Source: Prosapia bicincta
Taxonomy: Eukaryota > Arthropoda > Insecta > Hemiptera > Cercopidae
Assembly (NCBI GenBank): GCA_036971475.1
Contig: JBAIZL010000376.1
Location: forward strand, 1,521,501-1,585,500
DNA length: 64,000 nucleotides
Direction of reading: 5' to 3'
The notes under the pieces were generated by a model. The model ran no database searches, had not been told where the DNA came from, and worked only from the letters and a program-made list of their open reading frames with translations. The translations under genes and the position numbers were made by a program. Shown piece after piece: positions 42,523 to 53,538 of this stretch. Within the stretch, counting starts at the first letter, position 1. Every line of letters starts with the position of its first letter.

Positions 42523-44317
42523 ATTGGTTAGTTTTTTTTTTTTTTTAATAAAATCGTCAAATCAGAGAGTCCGTTTTGCCCCACTCTGTAGAAATGAAGA
42601 ATGATTTTTGTAGTTTTCAAGTGTTCAATTATGACTACTATTGCTTATGAAGGGTAAGAAAAAACTCATGAATAACAGAAATGGTAATTTTTGCTATATA
42701 ACTCCTCTCCCCAAGTAAGAAATCAATGGGTGTATCCGTTCACATAGTCTTTATATTAAAAATCAACCTGAAAATTATTTTGAATAAAATTAAAATGTGA
42801 AGTTGATATTTTTATGGAACAACTCCAAATTTTTTCAAGTAAACAACCACAGACATTTCTGGCATGTATTGTGAAACTATTTAAACGTCAAAACCTAACT
42901 AAATATTTAGAAAGCACAACAAAGAGTTATGTTCATGAAATGCGCCTTTAGGAAACGGCCCGGAAAGTAATTATTCTAATCTGACGACACCGACACGTAA
43001 AGTTTGCAAGGAAAATAAATTGCATTAAACCAGAGGCTTTGTTTTAATATTAAAAGGCTAATTCAATTTCTACAGTAATAGAAATCTCGTATTATGTGGG
43101 ATATAGCCCACTGTAGGCGTACGACAGTCAGCGTTATAACATGTTGCGCAACAATGCGTTAATTAGAGTGGGGCGAGAGCGAAGGCTTTCAAACTGCGAG
43201 TATACATCTAAACTCTACAAGCAGCCGCCTCAAAACGCTGCACAATACAAATAATGTACAAGAAAGGATATATTTTAGAAACAAAACAACACATTAGTCA
43301 AATAAAAATAAATCTATCACTGAAAAAGATAACATTTAATAAAAAGGTCAGCCAATCACAGTCAGAAAAAGAGGGGATTTAGTTACTCACATAGATATGC
43401 CTCTCTCCTTTTTTCTGCGAAAATCCATATCACTGTCGAGAACAATTAGTCTATAGGGATACGGGCTGAAAGTAGGTTTATGGGAAATAGACTTATGGTT
43501 TAGGGTTGGAAAACAAGAGATGGGTATTTCCAATCTGGAGGGGTGTAGGTAGACAAATTATAAAAAAGAGAAATATTTACTTCGGACCTTAGGAAAACAC
43601 TTCATGGCGTATGAATCATCTATGGAAAAACGTCATCCTCAAAGTCGGACTCTGTTTAAGATTCTTGAGCAAAGTTGGATAGTACATCCAGAAAGTAGCT
43701 ATAAAACCACTCAGGAAGATAACTAAAAAGAAATAAATTGTGGATCTTCTTAGTGATTTTGGTGATGAGTCAGCAACTCCCAAAAAGGCAATATTAGGAT
43801 TTAGGACAAATGGATTCCCTGGTGTAATTTCTGACTACGGTTTATACATCTGGAAGGTTTTCCAAAAATTTCCAACTAGACCTAGCCAAGATGTGTGCAA
43901 TAAAAGTGGGAGAACGTTTTTTTTTTTTTTTTTTTTAAGCTAGTTTGTGCAAATCTAGCACATGCTCAGCATCAGCCCAACACATGCAACCAGCTTATTT
44001 TTACTCCAGCTAAATTGTTCATGTAAGTAGAAAATTATATTTACTTCATGAAGTGAAAACCTGATTAGGCGCGACTGACTTTTTCTTGGATGAAGAGAAC
44101 GCGTTCACTTCGTACTATTAAGGGTAATATAAAGCTGCACAAGTTACACAAGGGTTAGAAACGGCAATATTTTAAATAACACAAAATTTAAATAAAACAA
44201 AATCTACAAAACTAAACATAACATTAATAAGATAAACGTTTTATATGTAACAATAAATAAATGACAAAAAAGGAGAAACAACAATAAATAACAAAAAAAC
44301 ACAATTAAAAATATAAT
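42523..44317. other. No recognisable gene
   Basis: AT-rich sequence with short T-runs (about 42,533-42,546 and 43,918-43,936). The only ORF above 60 codons (43,740-43,943) runs into a T-tract and resembles nothing I know. I see no RNA gene or terminal repeat I can support. Confidence 0.5.
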
Positions 44318-44400
44318 TTTTTTTCCTAACGAAAAACCAAATGTGGTTATCATCGCCAATCAAAACCTAAAACCAAACGCAATAATTTAAATAAGGGAGA
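44318..44400 (-). mobile_element. 3' end of a second, related LINE family
   Basis: An eight-T run is followed by cctaacgaaaaacca, an aatg loop, and tggttatcatcg. This is the same 3' stem-loop layout as the main LINE but with the closing pair of the inner stem switched from T:A to A:T. AT-rich sequence to about 44,600 may be its 3' UTR. No coding part is recognisable. Confidence 0.55.
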
Positions 44401-44653
44401 ATAACAAAAACAATTTTATTTAAAACAAAAAGTTTAAAACAAAGTAGCAATACATAAAACAACAATAAAACTATAATAAAAAATATAAATAACAAAACAA
44501 CAACGAACAATATAACAGTGAATAAATATTAACGATATTTAAAACAACAATATTCAACAATAAATAAACTTTAATAGTACAATAACAAGAACATGAAATA
44601 TACAGGGAAAGGTGCAAATTTGGAAGCATGTTGGTAATGTGGAAGCATGCCTT

Positions 44654-45909
44654 TTTTTTTTTTTTTTTTTTTAACCCGGGTCTGAGCCCCCAAAACCCGC
44701 CCAGCCCTCGTGGCAGCCAACCTCTAGCGAGCTGCCTCCGTCTCACATGCGCATGCGGTTAGTATCCCTACCGCGAATGAAGGAAACGGGATTGATTGCC
44801 CATGTACCAAGATCATAAGGTCTTTCCATGGAGAATCAGGAGATAGTGAAATGAAACAGTACGGTAGGTGTCGCGCTAAGACCGGGATGAAAAAACCTGG
44901 GAAAAGAGAAACCCTGCCAGGAAAAATCCCGCGACAGATCATGCAGGAACCCTGGGGGCTTAAATCACCTTATGCTAAGAAATAAGGAGAGGTATTACCT
45001 TGCAAATACCTTGTTAGTGAGTCTATGGCAGGAATGGCATGCACCTCTTCTTCTGCTGCCTACTCGAAACTGAAAAGGCATGCAATCAAATTATTACTTC
45101 CGTTGGGGCTAACTGCGGCCCTGGAGATGTGCCCCTGCGTCACCTGGAACATAACTGTGAAGCAGAATTTATTAGTATGTATATTTTATTTTGGTGGTAT
45201 GGTGTGAGCTAGGCGGTCAGTAAGGACAGCGGCCGTCTGTGTGTGTCGTGGGTGGGGTCATATCTACCCAGTGAGGAAATGAGTGTTGATGTTGTATGTG
45301 CGTGAGCCTGTTTGTAGAGCTTTGTTGCTAAGTGTCGGAGGTGTTGTTTGATGAAAGGCACTTTTAAGTCAGTGTGAAGCAGTGTTAATCTTGTACATCT
45401 AGGTGCCTTCGTGATTATTCGCAAAACCTTGTTTTGGAATAACTGTAGTCTGCGTGTGCGTGTGTTACCTGCATGGCCCCAGACGGGTGATGCGTAAGTG
45501 AGTATGCTGCGCAACATAGATACGTATATAGTAGTGGCCGCCCGTAGTGAAAGTGGGCTTGTTCTGTTAAGCATAGGATATAGTTGTGTTAATCTAATTG
45601 TTGCTTTTTTTAACGTGTTGGTAATGTCAGGGTCCCAAGTCAGACCTCTGTCGAGTATGACTCCCAGATATTTGACCTGGTTCCCCCAGTGAATGTCCTC
45701 GCCTAATAGTTTTAGAGGTGTGTTGAGTTGGTGTGTCCTACGTTTGGAGAGAAGCAAAGCCTGGCACTTGGCCACGTTCACCTTAACTCTCCAGTAGCTC
45801 AGCCATGATTCTAGTACTGTAAGGTGGTCCTGTAAATATGAGTGTATTAGATGTGGTTTCCATGACTGAGCGGATAACGCGGTGTCATCTGCAAATATGG
45901 CCACTTGGC
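44654..45909 (-). mobile_element. Jockey-type LINE, 5'-truncated
   Basis: A tail of about 20 A residues (T-run from 44,652), a GC-richer 3' UTR of roughly 500 bp, and the end of an RT ORF. It is flanked by the 14-bp target duplication tggaagcatgcctt (44,640-44,653 and 45,910-45,923). It is distinct from the I-type family: no RNase H and a different 3' end. Confidence 0.88.
45209..45904 (-). CDS. Jockey RT, C-terminal fragment
   Basis: Open frame of 231 aa that starts at RT motif C (FADD in AIFADDTALSAQ), continues through KCQALLLSKRR, LGVILDRGLTWDPH-like and SPVWGHAGNTRTRRLQ..QNKVLR segments, and ends at a natural stop, as Jockey ORF2 does. The endonuclease and RT motifs A and B are lost by 5' truncation. 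Confidence 0.85.
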   Translation of the reverse strand: MAIFADDTALSAQSWKPHLIHSYLQDHLTVLESWLSYWRVKVNVAKCQALLLSKRRTHQLNTPLKLLGEDIHWGNQVKYLGVILDRGLTWDPDITNTLKKATIRLTQLYPMLNRTSPLSLRAATTIYVSMLRSILTYASPVWGHAGNTRTRRLQLFQNKVLRIITKAPRCTRLTLLHTDLKVPFIKQHLRHLATKLYKQAHAHTTSTLISSLGRYDPTHDTHRRPLSLLTA

Positions 45910-45923
45910 TGGAAGCATGCCTT

Positions 45924-46370
45924 GTATGGCTTGAGATTTGCTGTGTAATCTAGTGGCGAACACATAAACTTCTTGCTCTGTTGCATTATAAAGCCTTTAG
46001 GAGCGCTGGTAGTCATTGAGTCCTTGTTTGTCAGTAAAGACAGTGTTAAACGTTTTTCCAGTTTCCAAAAGTTTTTTAGGTGAGTTTTGAAATCTCGTTT
46101 ATCAGGTAGTCTACCAACCTTCCTCGTAGTTCTTATTATTTTACTGTTAAGCAATAATTAAGCCATAATCGTGTGCAATTAGGAAATGTTTAGTTTGAAA
46201 ATGTAGCGTCTATTCAACTTTGTAGTCCAATATGGCGATGCTGGTAATGTAGAAACACAACACTGAGGGCAGTGTGGAAACGTTTCCACATTTACCTCAC
46301 CTTTTGTTGTGTGTACTACATTGCCATCGCTCGGAAATCAATTGGACTCAAGCCCAAGGGCAAAACTGAA
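45924..46370. other. Flank of pogo-1 with a palindrome and repeated motif
   Basis: An 18-bp perfect palindrome (tgtggaaac/gtttccaca) lies at 46,273-46,290. Related taatgtggaagc-like words occur at 44,608-44,651 and 46,245-46,258. This resembles the iterated sites in pogo-2 and may mark subterminal transposase-binding sites of pogo-1. A minus-strand 89-codon ORF (45,885-46,154) is not recognisable. Confidence 0.4.
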
Positions 46371-47233
46371 AAATTGGGATGATAAATCCATGATGTAAGC
46401 ATTGTTGCTGTTAGAGAAAAGAAAATGGGGTTACGAAAGGCTGTGAAGCAGTACCATGTTCCACAGACCTAGAGCGAATGGATTCAATAGGGATTCGATT
46501 GAAAGGAGTAAAGCAGAGTTGTAAAGCATAAGTTGTAAAAAGCAGAGTATGATATACATTGTTACCCAAGTGTCCGGGTTTATAATGTTGATGAGACCTG
46601 GCTAACAGTTGTCCAAAGTAAAATTCCACATGTTGTTGGTTTGAAAGGGAAAAGACAAGTCGGCGCCATCACATCAGTAGTACGAGGTTCCCTTGTAACA
46701 GTAATTTGTAGTATGAGCGCAGGCGGAAATTTTGTACCCCCTATGATGATTTTCCCAAGGAAAAACATGTCAGATGCTCTTATGAGAGGGGCACCACCAG
46801 GGTCACACGGCAGATGCCACCCTTCAGGATGGATACAAACAGTAGAGTAAGTCGGGGTAAGAGTGCGCGTGGGGTAAGAGTACGCAGGGGGGGATTTTAA
46901 CTTTGTGTTTGCACCAGTTGGTACTACTGAGTGTTAGCTGATGCGAGATGTTGTTTATGTCATTCCTACGAAGTTTGGTGTTTTTGAAGTGATTACTCTA
47001 TTCACAATGAGGTAAGAAGTGTTTACAACTAATTTGATCTAATATTTAAGTGTTTAGGAATTAGTGTAAGCTATTTCAACTAATAATTCAACCGTTTTAA
47101 ACCTAAATTATTTCAAAAGCCTCTGAATTCTCTACATAACAACATGGGTTTTTAGTTACATCTTTGCTCACAGAGAGCAACAGCACCTTGCACGTGAAAA
47201 TACTACATGTGGGGCAAGAGTTCGCACGACCAT

Positions 47234-47269
47234 ACGGGGCAAGAGTACGCATGCGTATTCTTGCCCCGT
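47234..47269. repeat. 36-bp near-perfect palindrome in pogo-2
   Basis: Two 18-bp arms (acggggcaagagtacgca and its complement) meet without a spacer, with one mismatch. Each arm contains the ggggcaagagt-cgca word found at the element ends. Confidence 0.85.
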
Positions 47270-47333
47270 TCATTTATATTTAATGAAGAATGTTATTCAA
47301 CCTTTTTATTTAAAACATATATTAAAGTTTCAG

Positions 47334-48220
47334 ACTTGTTTCAGGTTTGGCTACAGCACTTCCAGAAGCATGTTGTTTCCTCTCACTCAAATCTTGTTCT
47401 TCTAGTCTTAGATAATCATGGTTCGCATATTTCTATTCCATCTATCTTATACTGCAGACAACATAGTATTCATACCTCCTCACAGCAGCCCTTGGACAAA
47501 GTTTTTTTTAAACCTCTAAAATATTATCTCAGTGTATTGTCGGACAACTGGCTTATCAATCATCCTGGGCGAGTTATAACCCAATACCAGATAGCCGAAA
47601 TATTTGGACAAGCGTATGAGGAAAGGCATCCACAAAGGGAAAGGCAATAAACGGATTCCAAATTTGTGGAATCTTCCCTGTTAATCGTAACGTGTTCTCA
47701 GAAGATGATTTCCACCCAAGCTCAGTTACAGATCAACCCATGCCTACAGATAACACATCACAGAACACATCTGAATCTTGCAATATCCCAACTGTTATGA
47801 ACCTCAACGCTTCAACTTCAACAAAAGGACCAAATGTAGACCCAGCTGATTGTCATGCCTCTCCCAAAACGGCAAAAAGCTCAAAAATAAAGAACAAGAA
47901 AAAAATCGGAAATTCTAACCAGTTCTCCCTTTAAAGCCCAATTGATTGCTGGTGAGAACAAAAAAATGCAAGCAGAAGTGAAACGATTAGAAACGCTAGC
48001 GAAAAAAAAGAAGTTGGACTTCACTTCATCAAAAAAATCCAAAGGTAAACGACCAACTGAACAACCCAGTACATCGAAAGATAAAGTAGCCTGTCCTGCA
48101 TGTGAAGAGGACTTCATCGAACCACCAGAAGAGGACTGGATTCAATGCAATAAATGCCAAGAATGGTGGCATGATGCATGTTCTAATTACGAGGGTGGGG
48201 TAAATTTCGTATGCGATTAA
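47334..48220 (+). pseudogene. Pogo-2 transposase, C-terminal part with PHD-like finger
   Basis: Starts near FQVWLQHF, includes the second catalytic Asp region (LLVLDNHGSH) and QPLDKVFFKPLK, with a small deletion before it relative to pogo-1. A frameshift lies near 47,640 (GFQICGIFPVNRNVF continues in another frame) and another near 47,935. The last part (47,942-48,220) is a Lys/Glu-rich probable coiled coil followed by a PHD-like finger: CPAC, WIQCNKCQEWWHDAC, and a final Cys in FVCD, truncated before the last Cys. Confidence 0.8.
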
Positions 48221-48348
48221 TGCTGAGAATAATGTGAAATAACTTTTAATTGGTTTGAATAAGTTATTTTTTGTAACACTCAATTGCATATGTAATTGTA
48301 TTAATAAAATCTTTTAAAGGATATACTGCGTACTTTTACCCCATAGAC

Positions 48349-48386
48349 TGCGAACTCTTGCCCCATGTACGGGGCAAGAGTTCGCA
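48349..48386. repeat. 38-bp hairpin-forming palindrome in pogo-2
   Basis: Perfect 16-bp arms, tgcgaactcttgcccc and its complement, around the 6-nt spacer atgtac. Confidence 0.9.
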
Positions 48387-49643
48387 TATGTAACGTTTTC
48401 GTAAATATTTTTTCAAGAAGATTGTATGAAATATAAAAGCGTAAGTTTAAAGTATTTTGGTTAACAACTATTTGAAGATATTTTCCTAAAAGTTTTTGTT
48501 CGATCAACTATCAATTAAACTGTTTTTTATGGTTATAAACCTTAAGTGCGTGCTCTTGCCCCGGGTTACTCTACTGTTTACAGAATAGTTTAACCATTTC
48601 ATCGAGAAGACTCACCCATGTAAGGAGTCCCCTGTTATGTTAATACTCGATGGACACAACACTCATACAAGAAATCTTGTTGTAATTGAACTGGCTCGTA
48701 CAAATCATGTAACCATCGCCAGTATTCCGCCACACACATCCCACAAAACCCAACCACTGGACAAATCCTTTATAGGACCATTGAAAACCTATTACAGTGA
48801 GTATGTGCGCCAAGTTTTGCGACACAGTAATCGGCGTTTTGGTCCCTATGACATTGCTGAACTATTTGGAAAGATATATCTACAATGCCAAACCGCAGCC
48901 ATCGCTGCAAAAGGTTTTAAAGTGACAGGAATATATCCATGTGACAGCACAGTATTTAAAAATGTCGATTTTCTTCCATCAGATTCTCACATGCCAACAG
49001 AAACTCCCACGCCAAATGAACCAATCGCATACTTCTTCCACCGTTGAGGTTAGTGCGTCCTCATGTGCACCTAAGCCAGCTCATACTACACCTAGACCTA
49101 ACAGTCAACATCCTGCTAGAAAACAAGACGACCGTGATTGGTCTAGGATAGATTTACTGGAAGCTGCTCCTTCAAGACCTGATGCCTCTGTTTCACCTCG
49201 GGATATAATGCCACTACCTGCGCCAAAGCGAAAAACCTCCAATAGAAGAAGGAAACCAGCAGCAGCTGCTGTTATTACGAGCTCGCCCTATAAAGCTTCG
49301 TTGATAGAATCTTTGAAGAACCAAAAGAAAAATATCTTCACAACAGAAAAAAGAACCGAAGAAACCACCCAACCGTAGCGTCAAAAGAAAACTGGAACTT
49401 TCTACAAACGAAGAATCAGACATCGCATCCATATCGTTTGGGGAATCTGTAATGGAGACAATTGTTGGTGAATTGCCATCTCAAAAAGATGATGCAACAT
49501 GCATATTCTGTGGGGGGGGGGGGTTTCAAAGGACGTACGAGGGGAATTGTGGATTAAATGTATTTTATGTGAATGTTGGTGCTACACATTATGTGCTGGC
49601 TGTGAAAATGATAATTATGTGTGTGACTTTTGCAAATAAACCT

Positions 49644-49686
<43 letters not shown>

Positions 49687-49836
49687 CCAGGCGAACAACC
49701 TATCGAGGTTATCATCGCCTAACTAAAATTTTATTTTAAATAATTATTTCAAAATAAACTAACCAACTAAACAAACTAAAATAAATGTTTAATACTAAAT
49801 GTAACTAAAAAGAAAGAAACTAAAATTATATATAAT

Positions 49837-52800
49837 TTAAATATTATTAAATAGATTCAGGTGGCGTAAGAAAGCGATGACACGGTCGATAGCCGTGACA
49901 TCGTCCCCTAAAACCACCTTTAAACTACCTCGAAGATCGTAACGTACATACAAATCGCTCAACTCATCACAATCAAGCAGGATATGCTTGATTGTAATAT
50001 TGCTTCTACAAAACGGACATAATGGTGGATCCTCATGTCGCATCAACCATCCATGCGTTAACAAAGAGTGGCCGATGCGAAGTCGAGTAACCACCACTTC
50101 CTCCCTACGATTCGAACGAACAGATGTCCTCCATGGTCGGACGGTATTTTTAATGTCCCTCAGCTTGTTTCCATTTACATTTTGCCATTCTTCATTCCAA
50201 ACAGAGAATAGTATAGTTTTAACATTGCATACAAAATCTGATGCCATCACACGTTGTGTCGATGGTACCATACTTGTAGCTAATTTTGCACCTTCATCTG
50301 CTTTAGTGTTTCCAAATATTCCGCAGTGACCAGGCACCCAGAGAAATGACACCTCGACACCTCGTAATTGGAGCCTGTGCATAGAGCACAAGATGTCTCC
50401 AACCAAAGGGTTCTTAGTGTACATTTCCTGAATAGCCTGGAGAGCACTTTTGGAATCACAACACACAAGATATTTAGATTTTGCAGACGGAATTGATCTT
50501 AAAGCTTGGAAAATTGCATAAAGTTCTGCAGTAAAAACGCTACAGGCTGAGGGCAATCCGTAAGTGGAAGTTTGTCCTTCCATATAAAATGCACAACCTA
50601 TCCCATTGTCCAGTTTTGAACCGTCTGTGAATATAGTCACAGTATGTTGGTGAGTTTGTTGAATCTGCAAAAACTCCTGACGATAAATAACGTCAGGAGT
50701 ATTGTGTTTTAGGTACATGGACAATGAGAAGTCACATTTTGGCTTTTGTATTATCCATGGAGGGATGTAGCATAATGTTCGTTCGAATATAGGTGGATGT
50801 TCTAAATTTAGATTGCTAAAAATGCGCAACGTTCTTATTCCGAAGGGAGCAGTTGAACGTTGACGCACATTGTAACGATCCACGAGGTAGTTATCAAAAA
50901 CCGCTTTGAATGCCGGATGATTAGGTTTACTTCGAAGACCAGTGTAATATGAAATTTGTAGCATTTGACGTCGCATTGAGAGAGATGGTTCTCCAGCTTC
51001 AACTAGAAGGCTGGAGATTGGACTTGATCTAAAAGCACCAGTAGAAAGTCTAAGGCCAGCATGATGTATTGAATCAAGGAGTTTCAGAATCGTAGGTCGA
51101 GCAGATGAATAGGCTATACAGCCGTAATCTATGCGTGATCTTACAACGGCGCGATAGAAACGGAGCATACAGGTTCTGTCTGCTCCCCAATTTGTACCAC
51201 TTAGAACTCTCAACATATCCAATATCTTGCTGCACCGGGTCCTCAAATCACGCACATGCGGACTCCATGAAAGTCTTTTATCTAATAAAAGACCCAAAAA
51301 TCTCACATTATCCGCAGTTTGAAGCCGCGCACCATCAAGATAAAGAATAGGTTCCTGATGTTGCCTGCGACGACTAAATGCTATACACTGGGTCTTCGAA
51401 GCCGAAAACTTGAAGCCCGTAGATTTGGTCCATTCTTGCAATCTATTAATTACTAATTGTAAGGATCTTTCCGCTGTTGCCATACTTCTAGCAGCCATAT
51501 ATATACAAAAATCGTCTACAAACAGGGAACAGTGGACCGGTGACTGTACGTTTGAAGTGACGCTGTTAATGGCAACAGCAAACAGCGTCACACTCAAAAC
51601 GCCACCCTGTGGTACACCATTCTCTAGTTCGCAACGATCAGAATATATGCCTCCTAGACGTACACGGAAAGTCCTGTTATTCAAATAATTTTTTATAAAA
51701 GCAAGAATGTTACCTTGTATACCCCATGATTTCAGTATGTTCAAAATTCCTCTTCTCCATGCCATGTCATATGCCTTCTCGAGGTCGAAGAAAACAGCTA
51801 CCAGTGTTTGTCGTAAGATGAAGGCATTCTGTATAGCTGACTCCAACAAAACCAATTGGTCAACTGATGAACGTCCTTGCCTGGAACCACACTGAACGTT
51901 AGTAAGAAGTTTGTTTGTTTCTAGATACCAGACAAGACGACGGTTGACCATCTTCTCCAGTAGTTTGCATAAGCAGCTGGTCAGAGAGATGGGTCTGTAA
52001 CTACTGGGATTAGTTTTGTCCTTTCCTTGTTTTAGAAGAGGAATTATTGTCGCTTCTAACCATGCATCGGGAAAACCGTGCTCCTCGAATATACGGTTGT
52101 ATATCCGAAGGAGAACTAGTTTTGCCGACGGTGGTAGATTTTTGATCATGGAGTATACAATATCATCCGGGCCTGGAGCTGAATCCTTCGTTGACGAGAG
52201 AGCCGACTCTAGTTCATCGATAGAGAAATGGATATTCAAACAAGAATCTCCAGACAATCCAACGGTGAAAGGTAAGGCTTCCTGTTTACGTTTGAACACC
52301 TGGAAAGCGTCCTTGTATGCAGAAGATGAAGAATGTTTTGAAAACGATAACGCTAGCACATTGGCAATTTCCTCACAGTCCGTGGTCAAAACACCATCCA
52401 AATGCTTTAATGAAATTAATGGCATCGGAACGGAAATGCCACAGACTGATCGTAATTTCTTCCATACTGTAGATGGAGCTGTAGTTCTTGTAATAGTGCC
52501 AATGTATTGGGACCATGATTCTCGTTTACTTTGCCTAAATATTCTCCGTGCTTTCGCACGGAAGATTTTATATTTTTCCAGGTTTTCACTCGTTGGATGT
52601 CTCTTGAACTGGTTCAGAGCTTTTCTCCGTTGACGAAGGATCACAGTGCACTCATCATTCCACCACGGAACAGGTGGTCGTCGTGGTTTGGATGAGGTTT
52701 TTGGAATTGCCTTTCCGGCGGCATTCAAAACGGTTTTTGTAAATGAATTGACAATTTCATCAATGGGAGCCAAGTAATCCACGTCCAGTGATTCTAGATC

Positions 52801-53532
52801 TTGTGAAAATTGTTCCCAGTTGGCTTTTTTCAGGATCCAACGGGGATGTCGAACACAACAGGGTGAGGAGTCACACAAAGAGATCTCAATAGGAATGTGG
52901 TCGCTACTGTAAAGATCAGGCAATGCTGACCATTTTAGCCTTGTAGCCAAGGCAGGACTGCATAATGACAAGTCTACAGCTGTCCATCCACCTGTTGACG
53001 CTGCTAAATGTGTCGGAGAACCGTCATTTAGCAGGTATAAATCCAGTTCCGATCTAATGCTTTCGATCAGATTACCTCGCGGGTTGCATTCTGGGGAACC
53101 CCATGAAACATGGTGGGCATTGAAATCGCCCACTAATAAAAACGGAGTCGGTAACTGATTTATAAGGTCTACAAGATCTCTCTGTTGCAGGTTGTCACTT
53201 GGTGGGAGGTAGACACAACAGAGAGTGAGTTTGTATGGAACAGCTGTTTGAATTGCTACTGCTTGTAAGGGAGTTATTAAGTTCAGAGAAACGGCGTCGA
53301 CACAGTCACGGGCTAGAATGGCTACGCCACCTCTAGCTCGATTTTCTGTAACGAAGTCCGATCTGTAAACTGAATACTCCCTTAGATGGAAATTGTGCGA
53401 TTCATGAAGATGTGTTTCCTGAATACAAATGTACAGAGGGGACACATCCCTTACAATTAATTTGAGATCCTCAATGTGACTTTTAACACCGTTAATGTTC
53501 CACTGAATCACGGATTGTTTAGGTGTGGACAT
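49837..53532 (-). CDS. LINE ORF2, copy 3
   Basis: 1231 aa, intact, with the same domain order and catalytic motifs as copy 2 (NGVPQGGVLS, FVDD, TDGS, PGHCGIFGN). It differs at a few dozen positions, for example the CPFCRSNITIKH finger region. The start is 6 nt after the ORF1 stop (TAAAACACGATG). Confidence 0.93.
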   Translation of the reverse strand: MSTPKQSVIQWNINGVKSHIEDLKLIVRDVSPLYICIQETHLHESHNFHLREYSVYRSDFVTENRARGGVAILARDCVDAVSLNLITPLQAVAIQTAVPYKLTLCCVYLPPSDNLQQRDLVDLINQLPTPFLLVGDFNAHHVSWGSPECNPRGNLIESIRSELDLYLLNDGSPTHLAASTGGWTAVDLSLCSPALATRLKWSALPDLYSSDHIPIEISLCDSSPCCVRHPRWILKKANWEQFSQDLESLDVDYLAPIDEIVNSFTKTVLNAAGKAIPKTSSKPRRPPVPWWNDECTVILRQRRKALNQFKRHPTSENLEKYKIFRAKARRIFRQSKRESWSQYIGTITRTTAPSTVWKKLRSVCGISVPMPLISLKHLDGVLTTDCEEIANVLALSFSKHSSSSAYKDAFQVFKRKQEALPFTVGLSGDSCLNIHFSIDELESALSSTKDSAPGPDDIVYSMIKNLPPSAKLVLLRIYNRIFEEHGFPDAWLEATIIPLLKQGKDKTNPSSYRPISLTSCLCKLLEKMVNRRLVWYLETNKLLTNVQCGSRQGRSSVDQLVLLESAIQNAFILRQTLVAVFFDLEKAYDMAWRRGILNILKSWGIQGNILAFIKNYLNNRTFRVRLGGIYSDRCELENGVPQGGVLSVTLFAVAINSVTSNVQSPVHCSLFVDDFCIYMAARSMATAERSLQLVINRLQEWTKSTGFKFSASKTQCIAFSRRRQHQEPILYLDGARLQTADNVRFLGLLLDKRLSWSPHVRDLRTRCSKILDMLRVLSGTNWGADRTCMLRFYRAVVRSRIDYGCIAYSSARPTILKLLDSIHHAGLRLSTGAFRSSPISSLLVEAGEPSLSMRRQMLQISYYTGLRSKPNHPAFKAVFDNYLVDRYNVRQRSTAPFGIRTLRIFSNLNLEHPPIFERTLCYIPPWIIQKPKCDFSLSMYLKHNTPDVIYRQEFLQIQQTHQHTVTIFTDGSKLDNGIGCAFYMEGQTSTYGLPSACSVFTAELYAIFQALRSIPSAKSKYLVCCDSKSALQAIQEMYTKNPLVGDILCSMHRLQLRGVEVSFLWVPGHCGIFGNTKADEGAKLATSMVPSTQRVMASDFVCNVKTILFSVWNEEWQNVNGNKLRDIKNTVRPWRTSVRSNRREEVVVTRLRIGHSLLTHGWLMRHEDPPLCPFCRSNITIKHILLDCDELSDLYVRYDLRGSLKVVLGDDVTAIDRVIAFLRHLNLFNNI

Positions 53533-53538
53533 CGTGTT

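Larger units (their letters stand above)
46845..48571 (+). mobile_element. Pogo-like element pogo-2, inserted in pogo-1
   Basis: 1727 bp between TA dinucleotides (46,843-46,844 and 48,572-48,573), the target duplication of Tc1/mariner/pogo elements. The imperfect terminal inverted repeats start gagtaagtcggggtaagag at the left and gagtaacccggggcaagag as the reverse complement of the right end. It is internally deleted: the DNA-binding domain and first catalytic Asp are absent. Confidence 0.9.
46375..49640 (+). pseudogene. Pogo-like transposase (pogo-1), split by a second pogo-like element
   Basis: Near 46,375-46,455, WDDKSMM and (after a frameshift) AVREKKMGLRKAVKQYHVP give the usual N-terminal DNA-binding helix-turn-helix. 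YNVDETW at 46,581 carries the first catalytic Asp. After the insertion, LILDGHNTHTRN (48,640) carries the second, and HTSHKTQPLDKSFIGPLK, DIAELF and GFKVTGIYPC follow, typical of pogo/jerky-like DDE_1 enzymes. A TAG at 48,586-48,588 interrupts the restored frame. The Ser/Pro/Lys-rich C-terminal part changes frame near 49,030 and 49,370. A PHD-like Cys cluster at about 49,499-49,638 is shifted by a ten-G run. Confidence 0.82.

Noticed and set aside
43740..43943. 67-codon ORF ending in a T-tract
   Set aside because: No family resemblance, and it ends only by running into the T-run; not enough to call a gene.
45885..46154. 89-codon minus-strand ORF
   Set aside because: Its 3' part crosses the Jockey target junction and the remainder shows no recognisable motif.
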